The notes under the pieces: model-generated
Database searches by the model: none
What the model saw: only the letters and a program-made list of their open reading frames with translations
Told to the model about the DNA's origin: nothing
Program-made: the position numbers and the translations under genes
Source of the DNA: Thermoplasmatales archaeon BRNA1
GTDB lineage: Archaea; Thermoplasmatota; Thermoplasmata; Methanomassiliicoccales; Methanomethylophilaceae
Length of the DNA stretch: 64,000 nt
NCBI GenBank assembly: GCA_000350305.1
Contig: CP002916.1
Coordinates: 868,001 to 932,000 of the forward strand
Direction of reading: 5' to 3'
Shown: positions 25,478 to 34,500 of the stretch, one piece after another
Numbering within the stretch: position 1 is the first letter of the stretch
How the letters are laid out: every line of letters starts with the position of its first letter

Positions 25478-25978
25478 GTGGTCAAAATGACGCACGCAAG
25501 GATACGTTCCGGGAGACCGGACAGAAAGGGAGGGATCGAGGGTCTTCCCCTGGAGCTGCTGATAGTTATCGTGGTGGCTACAGTGGGGACCGCGATCCTC
25601 ATCGGATGGATGGATGACGTCGACGGATCCGAGCCCGTGACCTACGGGGAGGTTACGTCCGACATAGACATGGTGGAGTTCGACGGCACGTACTACAGGA
25701 TAGACGGGACCTCGAGCGATACCGGGTTCATGATGACGGTGCATGTGGCGGACAGCTCCGGCAATGCCGTGAAGGGGGCCGTCGTGACCCTCAGCGGACT
25801 GGGTGTGGACAACAACGGGAACAACCACATACAGACCGACGGGAACGGCGACGCGGAGTTCGACTACATCACACTGTCCTCCTCGGTGAAGGCCGGGGAC
25901 ATAGGGTTCATCAACGTCCATGTCTGGGAGAACACCCTCGGGGACTATGAGCTGAAGATCCCGGTGGTGAACGGCTGA
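25478..25978 (+). CDS. Type IV pilin-like protein, first of trio
   Basis: 166 residues. N-terminus with many Arg/Lys, then RKGGIEGLPLELLIVIVVA, a strong archaeal prepilin signal: cleavage is expected before IEGLPLE, with Glu near position 5 or so of the mature helix. The C-terminal 100 residues look like an immunoglobulin-like beta domain (SSGNAVKGAVVTLSGLG...NGDAEFDYITL). GTG at 25478 fits a leaderless start; ATG at 25487 is the alternative. Stop and next start share one base (TGATG). Probably the main pilin or a large minor pilin. Confidence 0.75.
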   Translation: MVKMTHARIRSGRPDRKGGIEGLPLELLIVIVVATVGTAILIGWMDDVDGSEPVTYGEVTSDIDMVEFDGTYYRIDGTSSDTGFMMTVHVADSSGNAVKGAVVTLSGLGVDNNGNNHIQTDGNGDAEFDYITLSSSVKAGDIGFINVHVWENTLGDYELKIPVVNG

Positions 25979-26406
25979 TGGACGGCAGGGGCGTCATAGG
26001 GTTCCCGGTCAGGATAGGTGTTGCGTTCCTCCTGGTTGCCCTGTGCGTCCCTGCGATATCCTATGCGGTAGACGCCTTCCAGGAGAGTTCCGAGCTCCAG
26101 AGGGTGGACGGCGAGGTGGATTCCATCATCGAGGCGTCCGGCAGGATCTACTTCGGCGGTGCGGGGTGCTCCTGCACGATCGATGTGCATGTGGAGCCCG
26201 GCTACGAGATATGGATCGGTGGGGAGGGGCCGGAGGCCTACTCCGTGTCGGTGGTCAAGGGGTCGTCTGTCAGGGAGAGGACCTACGCCGAGAACCCTTC
26301 GGTCAGATTCCTCGGGGAGAGGATGGTTCTGACCGGGGATTCCGAACTTCTCCTGGAATGCGCCAGGATAGACGGCGTGTACGGGATAAGGGTGACCGAG
26401 AGATGA
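25978..26406 (+). CDS. Pilin-like secreted protein, second of trio
   Basis: 142 residues: short MDGRG leader, then VIGFPVRIGVAFLLVALCVP as hydrophobic helix. The exported part has paired cysteines (AGCSCTIDVHV) and a beta-rich body. The layout (glycine before a helix of about 20 residues) fits a prepilin or ArlF/ArlG-like fibre protein. ATG overlaps the upstream stop, and its own stop overlaps the next start (ATGA). No family recognised. Confidence 0.68.
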   Translation: MDGRGVIGFPVRIGVAFLLVALCVPAISYAVDAFQESSELQRVDGEVDSIIEASGRIYFGGAGCSCTIDVHVEPGYEIWIGGEGPEAYSVSVVKGSSVRERTYAENPSVRFLGERMVLTGDSELLLECARIDGVYGIRVTER

Positions 26407-26795
26407 TGGAGTTCGTGAGCTCCCGCGCAGCACTGATCGTCTGCGGAGCCATCCTGATGGGTTCGGTGTTGGTCCCCGTAAGCGGCATCCTGGAGGATGA
26501 CGAATACGACCTCGTGCAGTCCCTGGCCGAAAAGGATGCGTCGGTGATCGATCACCTGTTCGATTCCAATCTACATGTGATAACGATAGACGGCAGCGAC
26601 ATGCTTCCGTCTCCGTCCTACAGGATGGTCCTCGAAGGTCACGACCTCGTGATAACGGACGGCGACAGTCGCCTGTATATCGCATATCTGGCACATGTGT
26701 CGGAGAGGATCGAGATAGGGTATTCCGACTCGGTGGAACTAGTAAGGTCCCCGGAAGGCAGCATCACGACGAGAACGTCTCCGCCACCTTCCTGA
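26403..26795 (+). CDS. Pilin-like / exported protein, third of trio
   Basis: 130 residues with an N-terminal hydrophobic helix (ALIVCGAILMGSVLVPVSG, about residues 9-27) and an exported acidic domain. The basic-Gly motif is missing, so it may be a membrane-anchored partner rather than a processed pilin. It starts within the ATGA overlap with the preceding gene. Its last 32 bases overlap the convergent cysteine desulfurase gene. Contains one copy of the recurrent octamer TCTGGCAC (26687). Confidence 0.65.
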   Translation: MMEFVSSRAALIVCGAILMGSVLVPVSGILEDDEYDLVQSLAEKDASVIDHLFDSNLHVITIDGSDMLPSPSYRMVLEGHDLVITDGDSRLYIAYLAHVSERIEIGYSDSVELVRSPEGSITTRTSPPPS

Positions 26796-27969
26796 GGGCC
26801 GCAGAGAACCTGTCGATGTCGCTCTTATCGTTGTAAAGGTAGACGGATGCCCTGGCGCTTCCGTCGATACCGCGCCCGTCGAAGAAGGAGTGGGCGCAGT
26901 GCATCCCGGAGCGGATCATGATGCCGTCGATGCTGTCGAGCATCATGGCGATGTCGTGGGAAAGCAGACCCGCAATGTTGAACGAGAAGATCGAGCGGCG
27001 CTTCGAGGGATCGGAGGGGCCGACCACTGACAGACCTCTGACGTCCTCGACGCTGTCCATCATGTACTTCACGAGTTCGGAGTCGTGCCTCTCGACCTCG
27101 TCCATGCCGATCTTGGAGATATAGTCTATCGCCGCCTTGGTTCCGAATACCCCCGCATAATCCTGGAGGCCCGCCTCGAAACGGTCGGGTACGGGGGCGA
27201 ATGTGGCGGAATCGTAGGTGACCATGCCCACCGTGCCTCCTCCGAAGCTCCTCATACCGAGCTCCTCCAGGATCCCGGGCCTCCCGTACAGGACTCCGAA
27301 ACCGGAAGGTCCCAGCAATTTGTGCATGGAGAATGCGTAGAAGTCCGCGCCGCTGTCCCTGATATCCACCTTTATGTGCGGTGCGGCCGCGCAGCCGTCG
27401 ACGAGGACCTTCGCACCGTACTCGTGGGCGATATCTGCGACGTCCTTAACCGGGACCTCGACGCCGGTGACGTTGCTCACATGGCAGACGGACACCAGCT
27501 TCACGTCCTTCCCCATCTGCTCCTTGAAGGACTCGATGTCGAAGATCCCCTCGGTTCCGGATACGGAACGGCGTATGACTATGCCGACCGAATCCCTGAG
27601 GTTCAGCCAGGGGACGTAATTGGAGTTGTGCTCGGAATCGGTGGTTACCACCACGTCACCCTTCTTCAGGCCGAATCCCCCCGCTACGGTGTTGATTCCG
27701 TCGGTGGTGTTTCTGGTGAAGACGAAGTGATCCGGATCCTCCCCGTTGAAGAATGAGCACAGGGTCTCGCGGGTCTCGTCCACACGGACGGAGACCTCGT
27801 TGGAAAGGTGGTGGACGCTCCTCCCCCCGCACGCGGGGCACCTCTCGTAGTATTCCCTGATCGCGTCGATGACGCTGTCGGGACGGAGGGACTGGCAGGC
27901 GCTGTCAAGATAGACGCCCTGGTCGTTCCTCATCGTCGGGAAGTCCCTGCGGATTTGGGAGAAGTCCAT
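26764..27969 (-). CDS. Cysteine desulfurase (SufS/CsdA type)
   Basis: 401-residue PLP enzyme, class V aminotransferase fold, releasing sulfur from cysteine for Fe-S clusters or thiolation. Seen: VYLDSACQSLRP near the N-terminus; TTDSEHNSNYVPW (His stacking on PLP); VDGCAAAPH (Asp contacting the cofactor); FSMHKLLGPSGFGVLYG (PLP Lys); IMIRSGMHCAHSFF (catalytic Cys). The start at 27969 lies 25 bases past a TTATTATAC box, so leaderless; further upstream in-frame codons are not used. No SufBC-type genes are next to it. Confidence 0.9.
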   Translation of the reverse strand: MDFSQIRRDFPTMRNDQGVYLDSACQSLRPDSVIDAIREYYERCPACGGRSVHHLSNEVSVRVDETRETLCSFFNGEDPDHFVFTRNTTDGINTVAGGFGLKKGDVVVTTDSEHNSNYVPWLNLRDSVGIVIRRSVSGTEGIFDIESFKEQMGKDVKLVSVCHVSNVTGVEVPVKDVADIAHEYGAKVLVDGCAAAPHIKVDIRDSGADFYAFSMHKLLGPSGFGVLYGRPGILEELGMRSFGGGTVGMVTYDSATFAPVPDRFEAGLQDYAGVFGTKAAIDYISKIGMDEVERHDSELVKYMMDSVEDVRGLSVVGPSDPSKRRSIFSFNIAGLLSHDIAMMLDSIDGIMIRSGMHCAHSFFDGRGIDGSARASVYLYNDKSDIDRFSAALRKVAETFSS

Positions 27970-28194
27970 GCCGACACGTATGGTCTGGGTATAATAACGG
28001 TTTTGCCCCGGAACGATACTGTGGAGGGATGTCTCCATCCGCCTCGGCAGTTTCTATTTATTTTGTATGTACTTTTTATTCACTTTCTATGTACTCCGGG
28101 AAATATATATTTTGAATTGCCGAGGGATCCGCAATCAGCGTCTTAATCTACTATGATAACGATTCGGTCCCATCACACCCAGAGAGGTATCCAA

Positions 28195-29175
28195 ATGGAC
28201 AGCAACGTTCGTCCCGAATCCATGGTCCGCATCACCACTCCCGAGCTGGCGGATGCGTTCATCAAAGAGCAGATCGAAGCGCTTCAGAAACAGATCGGAA
28301 ACGGAAAGGTACTCCTGGCACTTTCCGGAGGTGTCGACTCCTCCGTCGTCGCCGCCCTTCTCATCAAGGCAATCGGAAGCAACCTCACCTGCGTCCACGT
28401 CAACCACGGTCTCCTCCGCAAGGGGGAGGCCGAGCAGGTCATCGACGTCTTCCGCAACCAGATGAAGGCCAACCTCGTCTACGTCGACGCCACCGACCGC
28501 TTCCTCGACAAGCTTGCCGGAGTCTCCGACCCCGAGCAGAAGAGGAAGATCATCGGAAAGGAGTTCATCGACGTCTTCGAGGAGGAGGCCAAGAAGATCG
28601 AGGGAGTCAAATTCCTCGGACAGGGAACCATCTATCCCGATATCCTCGAGAGCCACGGGGTGAAGGCCCACCACAACGTAGGAGGCCTTCCCGAGAAGTT
28701 CGGATTCGAGCTCGTCGAGCCCGTGAAGCTCCTGTTCAAGGACGAGGTCCGCGTCGTCGGAAAGCAGCTCGGCCTGCCGGACTCCATGGTCTACAGGCAG
28801 CCCTTCCCCGGACCCGGACTGGGAGTCAGGTGCACCGGCGCCATCACCCGCGACAGGCTCGAGGCTGTGAGGGAATCGGATGCCATCCTCCGCGAGGAGT
28901 TCGCCAACGCCGGACTCCAGGGCAAGGTCTGGCAGTACTTCACCATCGTCCCCGACTACCGCTCCACCGGTGTCCGCGACGGACAGCGCCTGTGGGACTG
29001 GCCCGTGGTCATCCGCGCGGTCAACACCAAGGACGCCATGACCGCCACCGTCGAGGAGGTCCCCTGGCCCCTGCTCAACAAGATCACCTCCCGCATACTG
29101 GCGGAGGTCAAGGGAGTCAACAGGGTCCTTTACGACCTCTCCCCCAAGCCCTGCGCTACCATCGAGTGGGAGTGA
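28195..29175 (+). CDS. guaAB: GMP synthase, ATP-pyrophosphatase subunit B
   Basis: 326 residues. The separate synthetase subunit of archaeal GMP synthase, which aminates XMP; the glutaminase is a separate gene not in this window. PP-loop LALSGGVDSSVVAALL near residue 40, then VHVNHGLLRKGEAEQV, FLGQGTIYPDILES, RQPFPGPGLGVRC and the C-terminal dimerisation part ending PKPCATIEWE. ATG at 28195 has a GAGGT site eight bases upstream; ATG at 28153 is a weaker alternative. AT-rich promoter at about 28100-28112. Confidence 0.93.
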   Translation: MDSNVRPESMVRITTPELADAFIKEQIEALQKQIGNGKVLLALSGGVDSSVVAALLIKAIGSNLTCVHVNHGLLRKGEAEQVIDVFRNQMKANLVYVDATDRFLDKLAGVSDPEQKRKIIGKEFIDVFEEEAKKIEGVKFLGQGTIYPDILESHGVKAHHNVGGLPEKFGFELVEPVKLLFKDEVRVVGKQLGLPDSMVYRQPFPGPGLGVRCTGAITRDRLEAVRESDAILREEFANAGLQGKVWQYFTIVPDYRSTGVRDGQRLWDWPVVIRAVNTKDAMTATVEEVPWPLLNKITSRILAEVKGVNRVLYDLSPKPCATIEWE

Positions 29176-29283
29176 AATCACTTCGGGCCTTCGGGCCCCC
29201 CCCCCTTCTCTTAATGTCTGATGTGGATGTTCTCAGAGGATGCAGAACCTTCCTTCGGCCCAACGGCTACGGCCCGGTGAAGG

Positions 29284-30633
29284 TCACTTCAGAGAGATAA
29301 ACGGCATGAGATAGATCGGAACATAACTCACGCCCTCGCCCGTTCTGACATCCTTCGAGTGGATGACGAAGGATCTGTCGATGCGTTCGCCGTACTTCTC
29401 AACCAATCTATCCAGGGATGAATGGGGCACAGATCTACCGGATTTCACTTCCAACGGAACGATACCTGCCCTACCGGGAAGGATGAAATCCACTTCATAC
29501 TTCCTGTTGCTGCCTTTTTTCTCGAATTCCGTGAACCACAGGTCGTATCCTCTGCAGACCAACTCCTGCGCCACCATGTTCTCGAACAACATCCCCCTGT
29601 TGATTGACAGTTTGCCGTCCAGCAGGAGACCGTACGTGTCAGCCAGGCCTTCCCTGTCGTTCTGAAATGCGAGACTGATCAGCAATCCCGTGTCCAGAAG
29701 GTAGCATTTCACTCTCCCGACATCTTCGCTCAGGCCTATAGCAATGCCGGGATTGGAACTGCAGCGGCATCTGTTGAAGATCATCGCGTCGCAAAGCCAT
29801 TTCACCGCACTGTCATACTCTCTTTTCCTAGACCCTTTCCTCACTTTGACCGGGGACAGAACCTTGTGGGGGGATGACAGTATCGCAGGGATGCTGTTGA
29901 ACAGCGCCAGCGCCCTCTCCATCGCAGCTCCCGGTATCTTGTGTATGTCCTCCCTGTAGAGTTCGAGTATGTCCTTCTTGACGTATTCCGCCTCCATGAT
30001 GTCGCGATGTTCAAGATAGGCCGAGACCGCCTGCGGCATCCCGCCGACCACCACGTATTCCGTATATCTCCTGAGCATCGTCCTGTGGGCATCCTCGCCC
30101 AGGGTTTCGTTTCTTTCAGCTATGGATCTCAGCATATCCGCCGTGACATCGTCCCCGCTTGCCCAGAGCCACTCCTCGAAATCCATGGGGTGCATGTCAA
30201 TCTTGTGCTCTTCCGACGGGACCCTTATGCCGGACACCTTGGATTTCACCGTGATCAGGGAACCGGTCTCGATGTAGTCATACCTACCGTCTCTGACGAG
30301 CGCCTTGATCATCTCCCTTGCCAGAGGGAATGCCTGAACCTCATCGAATATGATTGCACTCTGCCTCTCGTACAGTTTGACCCTTGTTTTGAGCTGAAGA
30401 CGGTTGAACAGCATATCGAGGTCTGCCCTGTACTCGTTGAAAATCCTGCGCGTCTCGTCATCGGCTTCGACGAAATCGATTAGCATGTAGCTCTTGTACT
30501 GCTCCTTGGCGAATTTTTCGGCGATAGTGCTCTTGCCAACCCTTCTAGCACCCTGCAGCATGAGTGACGAACGTCCGTTGGATGCGTTCTTCCAGTCTAA
30601 CATTTCGCCGTAGATCTTTCTTCTGAATTCCAT
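29284..30633 (-). CDS. AAA ATPase with C-terminal DUF4143 nuclease-like domain
   Basis: 449 residues. The N-terminal AAA_14 domain has Walker A GARRVGKST near residue 29 and Walker B AIIFDEVQAFPLAREMI. The C-terminal DUF4143 part shows VDFILPGRAGIVPLEVKSG, a PD-(D/E)xK-like D...ExK motif, and starts around residue 190. This family is common and mobile in gut archaea and bacteria; the function is unknown, with roles as DNA-binding ATPase or toxin proposed. ATG at 30633 is 27 bases past the TATA box TTTATATAC. Codon choice is more AT-rich than in its neighbours and it is preceded by tandem repeats, suggesting transfer. Confidence 0.85.
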   Translation of the reverse strand: MEFRRKIYGEMLDWKNASNGRSSLMLQGARRVGKSTIAEKFAKEQYKSYMLIDFVEADDETRRIFNEYRADLDMLFNRLQLKTRVKLYERQSAIIFDEVQAFPLAREMIKALVRDGRYDYIETGSLITVKSKVSGIRVPSEEHKIDMHPMDFEEWLWASGDDVTADMLRSIAERNETLGEDAHRTMLRRYTEYVVVGGMPQAVSAYLEHRDIMEAEYVKKDILELYREDIHKIPGAAMERALALFNSIPAILSSPHKVLSPVKVRKGSRKREYDSAVKWLCDAMIFNRCRCSSNPGIAIGLSEDVGRVKCYLLDTGLLISLAFQNDREGLADTYGLLLDGKLSINRGMLFENMVAQELVCRGYDLWFTEFEKKGSNRKYEVDFILPGRAGIVPLEVKSGRSVPHSSLDRLVEKYGERIDRSFVIHSKDVRTGEGVSYVPIYLMPFISLK

Positions 30634-30666
30634 TCGTTGGATTAATCGTCCCCTCAGTATATAAAG

Positions 30667-30746
30667 ATGCCACTTTTGCAAACATAGAAATTGGGAAAAA
30701 TGCCACTTTGCAAACATAGAAATTGGGAAAAATGCCACTTTTGCAA
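30667..30746. repeat. Tandem 32-33 bp repeat, 2.5 copies
   Basis: Unit 1 (30667-30699), unit 2 (30700-30731) and a half unit (30732-30746), each beginning ATGCCACTTTTGCAA and continuing ACATAGAAATTGGGAAAA. Unit 2 lacks one T. The array is just upstream of the ATPase promoter on the minus strand. Confidence 0.85.
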
Positions 30747-30942
30747 GTTAACATCCATCCATCCGCAACATACAGACATCATTCAAAGGGATATCCGCCG
30801 GCCGTTCCGACCAACGAACGGCATCATCGGTGATGCGTTTGCTTCATGGCAGGGATACTTCGGACATCACCGCCGGACCTCCCGGGAAAACACGGGAAGG
30901 GGTCCCCGCCCCCGGAGGGACGGGTATTTGGTTTGCAGGGAA
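30747..30942. other. Intergenic stretch after the permease gene
   Basis: No gene seen. It holds the hairpin GCATCA-TCGG-TGATGC (30821-30836), with a TCGG loop, and a GC-rich run with GGGACGGG near 30918; either could end the permease transcript, which stops at 30943. Confidence 0.35.
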
Positions 30943-32730
30943 TCACTCATCCTCGTCCTTGGCCTCGTGGTCCTTGAACTTCATGTCCACGATGACGTCC
31001 ATCTTGATACCGGACCTCTTCTCCTCGGGGTTGGATGAGAATCCGAAGGTCAGCTCATAGCAGATGGGGCAGAGGGGGACCAGGGCGTTACCGACCTGGA
31101 TGTCCGGGAAGGACTCCATCTCGGTCATCTTGTCGTTGGTGACTGAGAAGTCCACGTTCCCCTTGTCGGTGATGTACGAGTTGTACTGCTGGACGGTCCT
31201 CTTGCAGAGGAAGCACCTCATGTCGTCCTGCCCGTTCTTGTGCTGGATGGCGACCCACACGGGGACGTAGATCAGCAGGATGACGGCTCCGATGATGACG
31301 GAGAAGGTACCGTTCTCGATACCTCCGTTGATGCACCAGTATGCCAGGCACGGGATGAGCACGAAGAACTGATAGCACATCAGGAAGCATGCGACGTAGA
31401 ACCATCCCGGAGGCGCCCTGTAGGGCCTGGGCAGGTCCCTGAAGCGGGGGTTCCTGCGGGCGGTGATGAACGCCAGCATCCCCATTCCGAGGGCGAAGGA
31501 GAATCCGAACGACGATGCCGCGAGGATCATTCCGACGGACCCGAAGTGGATGATGATGATGAATATGATTCCCATCGCGAACTGATACATCATCGCCACC
31601 AGGGGGGCGCCGTTCTTGTTCGTGTAGGTGAAGATCTTCGGCATGTTGCCCTCGTGTCCCATGAAGTACAGGGTCCTGGAGGATCCGAGGAAGGCGGTCT
31701 GGATCAGCATCACCATTCCCGCGATGAGAAGAATCAGGGCGATGATCAGACCGATGTTCCCGAAGTCGTACTGGGCGATGGGGTACAGTGTGGATACTCC
31801 CCAGGCCTCGATCGTCTCGGGATCCATCATTCCGTAGACCACGAAGGGCACGAGGAAGTAGAGTGCCAGACAGACGAGTCCGGCGGAGATGAGTGCCTTG
31901 GGGACGTCCTTTCCAGGGTTCTTGTACTCGGCACCGTAGGTTGCCGCGGACTCCCATGCGCATGCGCACCACTGGGCGTACGCGAACATTCCGAACACCA
32001 TCATGAAGTCGCCGGCATCCCAGTCCCATCCGTCGGGAGTGAGGTTCTCGCTGATGCGGTCGATTGTGAATCCGGTGAGGTCCCCCTCGCCGGCGGTTAT
32101 TCCGATGATCGGGAACAGGATGACGACGAGAAGCGGAACGATCGCGATAAGTGCCAGGATGAGTCCGGCGCGGGCTCCTCCAGACAGTCCCTTGGAACCG
32201 ACATAGACGATCATGCTGAACACGAGGATACCGAACCCGAGGGACAACAGCAGGGTGCCGGTGTCGTCCAGGGGCTCCATCTCCATGTAGTGTTCCATGA
32301 ACTTGGAGATGTAGTCGACGGAAGTGCAGGTGAAGATAGGGATGACAGGCGTCCACGTGAACCAATACGACCACGCCGTGAACGCTCCTATGAATCTCCC
32401 GAACCCGTATCTGCCTTCGTTCGGTTTGGTGAAAACCTTCTGCGCACAACCCCCTATACCGGGAGTCTCAAGCGCCGCCGCCATCTCTCCGATGGCCAGG
32501 TTCTGGGCGAATCCCTGAAGGACCGAGACCGTCCAGATCATAATACTCAGACCCCATGCGGTCCCCGCGATATCGTAGATCCCCGGAAGGATTAGGATGG
32601 GGACACCCATGGCGATGATCATACCTTGTTTCCAGTCGATGGATTTCACAAGGCCCGTATCCAAATTGATGAATCCGCTGTAGGAATGGCTGTTTCCCTC
32701 AGCCAGGATTCTGATTCCGTGCTTTGACAA
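30943..32730 (-). CDS. APC-family permease with C-terminal cysteine domain
   Basis: 595 residues. About 12 hydrophobic helices between residues 35 and 490 with APC-type features (GVPILILPG..., TPGIGGCAQKVFTKP, WESAATYGAEYKNPGKDVPKAL). The last 100 residues are a soluble cytoplasmic domain with MRCFLCKR and LCPICYEL, two CxxC pairs likely to bind zinc. Methylamine permeases of methylotrophic methanogens belong to this superfamily, so a methylamine or amino acid substrate is possible. The start is an unusual TTG at 32730 behind a very strong GGGGGAGGT ribosome site. Confidence 0.8.
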   Translation of the reverse strand: MSKHGIRILAEGNSHSYSGFINLDTGLVKSIDWKQGMIIAMGVPILILPGIYDIAGTAWGLSIMIWTVSVLQGFAQNLAIGEMAAALETPGIGGCAQKVFTKPNEGRYGFGRFIGAFTAWSYWFTWTPVIPIFTCTSVDYISKFMEHYMEMEPLDDTGTLLLSLGFGILVFSMIVYVGSKGLSGGARAGLILALIAIVPLLVVILFPIIGITAGEGDLTGFTIDRISENLTPDGWDWDAGDFMMVFGMFAYAQWCACAWESAATYGAEYKNPGKDVPKALISAGLVCLALYFLVPFVVYGMMDPETIEAWGVSTLYPIAQYDFGNIGLIIALILLIAGMVMLIQTAFLGSSRTLYFMGHEGNMPKIFTYTNKNGAPLVAMMYQFAMGIIFIIIIHFGSVGMILAASSFGFSFALGMGMLAFITARRNPRFRDLPRPYRAPPGWFYVACFLMCYQFFVLIPCLAYWCINGGIENGTFSVIIGAVILLIYVPVWVAIQHKNGQDDMRCFLCKRTVQQYNSYITDKGNVDFSVTNDKMTEMESFPDIQVGNALVPLCPICYELTFGFSSNPEEKRSGIKMDVIVDMKFKDHEAKDEDE

Positions 32731-33045
32731 GCCTACCTCCCCCTAAATCTATGGGATAAAATTCCTTTATTCTGTATTTAATATTAATCACTAACTGACT
32801 CCAATCACGGATTTAAGTATATAATCGAACCCGTTGATTAATAGATATTGTTATATATTCGAATAAAAGACTAATCCAATTGCAGGGCCTTCTTCCTAAG
32901 CTGATATTTATAACTTTGTACTAATATCACAATAATGCCAAATGTAAACCGCATTTCATACACATAATGGATTCATCAGGAATAAAATGTCCCGCATACC
33001 GCAGCCCCAGCGGGCGATTTATACCCGCACGGCCATATGAACGGC
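32731..33045. other. AT-rich divergent promoter region
   Basis: About 315 AT-rich bases between the permease and the AlbA_2-like gene. Several TATA-like blocks occur (for example at 32817-32824 and 32850-32857). CTAACTG occurs at about 32791, but its distance to the next TATA-like run is 2 bp longer than in the four regulon promoters and the flank differs. No gene is seen. Confidence 0.4.
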
Positions 33046-33456
33046 ATGGGTCTCGGGAAGGAGAACGGCACCACGTGTTTCGCTGCGGGGATGGGTGAGC
33101 TTGATGACTCCCTCAAGGCCATGACCGCGATGCTCAACCGCAGCAACCGTGCGGAGATACTGATCGGCATAGGGCCCGACGGGGAACCTTCCGGCGAAGA
33201 CCTGTCCGAAGACGACATCCCCGAGGTGGTCCGCAGAATGAGCGCGAAGATCGACCACCTGCCGGAGTATTCCGTAAACCTCGATTCTCTGGAGGGAAGG
33301 CCATTCATCAGGATCTCCGCCAGAGGATATGAGACGCCCTATACTTTCGACGGGTGGTTCTACATCCGCAAGTGCCGCCTGACAAGGGACGGGCAATCCC
33401 ATGAGGTAAGGGAGGAATGGATCCAGACCCTGACCTGCGCGATGGTGAGGCACTGA
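33046..33456 (+). CDS. AlbA_2-like (Schlafen-type) domain protein
   Basis: 136 residues. ENGTTCFAAG near the start, ILIGIGPDGEPSGEDL near residue 40 and RPFIRISARGYETPY resemble the AlbA_2 / Schlafen-type domain, where a Glu precedes a helix and an I-G-I-x-x-x-G turn follows. Stand-alone domains of this size have unclear functions, possibly nucleic-acid binding. The ATG at 33046 is exactly 25.5 bases from the centre of the TTTATA box (33018-33023), so it is preferred over the ATG at 33037. Confidence 0.65.
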   Translation: MGLGKENGTTCFAAGMGELDDSLKAMTAMLNRSNRAEILIGIGPDGEPSGEDLSEDDIPEVVRRMSAKIDHLPEYSVNLDSLEGRPFIRISARGYETPYTFDGWFYIRKCRLTRDGQSHEVREEWIQTLTCAMVRH

Positions 33457-33606
33457 ACCTGAAGGGTACGGGCACAGGCCTATTGGGGAAGGACTGTGTG
33501 ATAGGGAAGCGTCAGACGGGCCCTCTTTTGTCGAGGGCAATGTTTGACGTCCGACATTATCAAGGCGGAGCAATGTCGAACCGCAAATAACCCTTAGAAA
33601 TGAAAT

Positions 33607-33622
33607 GGGGGCGGCTGCCCCC
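33607..33622. terminator. Hairpin between convergent genes
   Basis: GGGGGC-GGCT-GCCCCC, a 6-bp GC stem just after the dapB stop (33633 on the minus strand); it may also end the plus-strand transcript. Confidence 0.5.
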
Positions 33623-33632
33623 ATAAATGATT

Positions 33633-34433
33633 TCAAGCCAGGACGTCGGCCATCTCGTAGACCGCGCCCTTCTTCTGCCTGACGACCCACTGGGCCGCCA
33701 TGACGGCTCCGCCGACGAAGACCTCCCTGGAGTGGGCCTGGTGGCGGATCTCGATACGCTCGGAGTTGCCGATGAACATGACGGTGTGGTCGCCGACGAT
33801 ATCCCCTCCCCTTATGGAGTGGATCCCGATCTCGGTACCGCGGGGGCAGACTCCCTGGCGTCCGTAGACGTACTCCTTGCCGCCGAGCTCCTTGCTGATG
33901 ATGTCGGCCGCAGTGAGGGCGGTTCCGCTGGGCGCGTCCTTCTTCTGGTTGTGGTGGGCCTCGATGATCTCCACCTCGTAAGCGTTGCCGAGATCCTTGG
34001 CCGCAGCCTTGCAGAGCTTGAAGAACACTCCGACTCCGATGGAGTAGTTGGAGGAGATCACCGCAGCGACGTTATTCTGGACGATGGCGTCGGTGATGTT
34101 CTTCTTCTGGTCCGCGGACAGACCGGTGGTTCCGATGATGAGATTGACGCCTGCCTTTGCGGCGACGGGTGCGTTGACCGCGGTTGCGGGTGCGACGGTG
34201 AAGTCGAGGAGGACGTCTGTCTTGCTCTCCTTCAGGACCTTCTCGAGGTCCTTGGGGTCGGAGACGGGGACGTCGATCTTCCCGAGACCGGCGATCTCTC
34301 CGATGTCCTTTCCGACGTTCACGAGGTCGAAGGCCGCGGAGACGGTGATGCCCTCGGTGGCCATGATGCGGCGGACGATCATCTGTCCCATCCTTCCGCA
34401 TGCGCCGACCAGAGCTGCCCTGACCTCGGCCAT
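33633..34433 (-). CDS. dapB: 4-hydroxy-tetrahydrodipicolinate reductase
   Basis: 266 residues. NAD(P)H-dependent step of lysine / diaminopimelate synthesis. N-terminal Rossmann motif VGACGRMGQMIVRRI; GTTGLS in the cofactor site; EIIEAHHNQKKDAPSGTA, the family signature with catalytic His and Lys; C-terminal HQAHSREVFVGGAV. Length is normal. No other lysine-pathway genes lie beside it. ATG at 34433 follows an AT-rich region. Confidence 0.95.
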   Translation of the reverse strand: MAEVRAALVGACGRMGQMIVRRIMATEGITVSAAFDLVNVGKDIGEIAGLGKIDVPVSDPKDLEKVLKESKTDVLLDFTVAPATAVNAPVAAKAGVNLIIGTTGLSADQKKNITDAIVQNNVAAVISSNYSIGVGVFFKLCKAAAKDLGNAYEVEIIEAHHNQKKDAPSGTALTAADIISKELGGKEYVYGRQGVCPRGTEIGIHSIRGGDIVGDHTVMFIGNSERIEIRHQAHSREVFVGGAVMAAQWVVRQKKGAVYEMADVLA

Positions 34434-34500
34434 CAGAAGGCCTCCATGGAAACGGTAGAAGCGTTCATTGTGATCGCCTCTGCAATCTTTAAAATGATAT

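Noticed and set aside
32785-32824. CTAACTG element near the permease / AlbA_2 gap
   Set aside because: The downstream TATA-like run is 2 bp farther than in the four regulon sites, the TA following the core is missing and the downstream gene is about 200 bases away.
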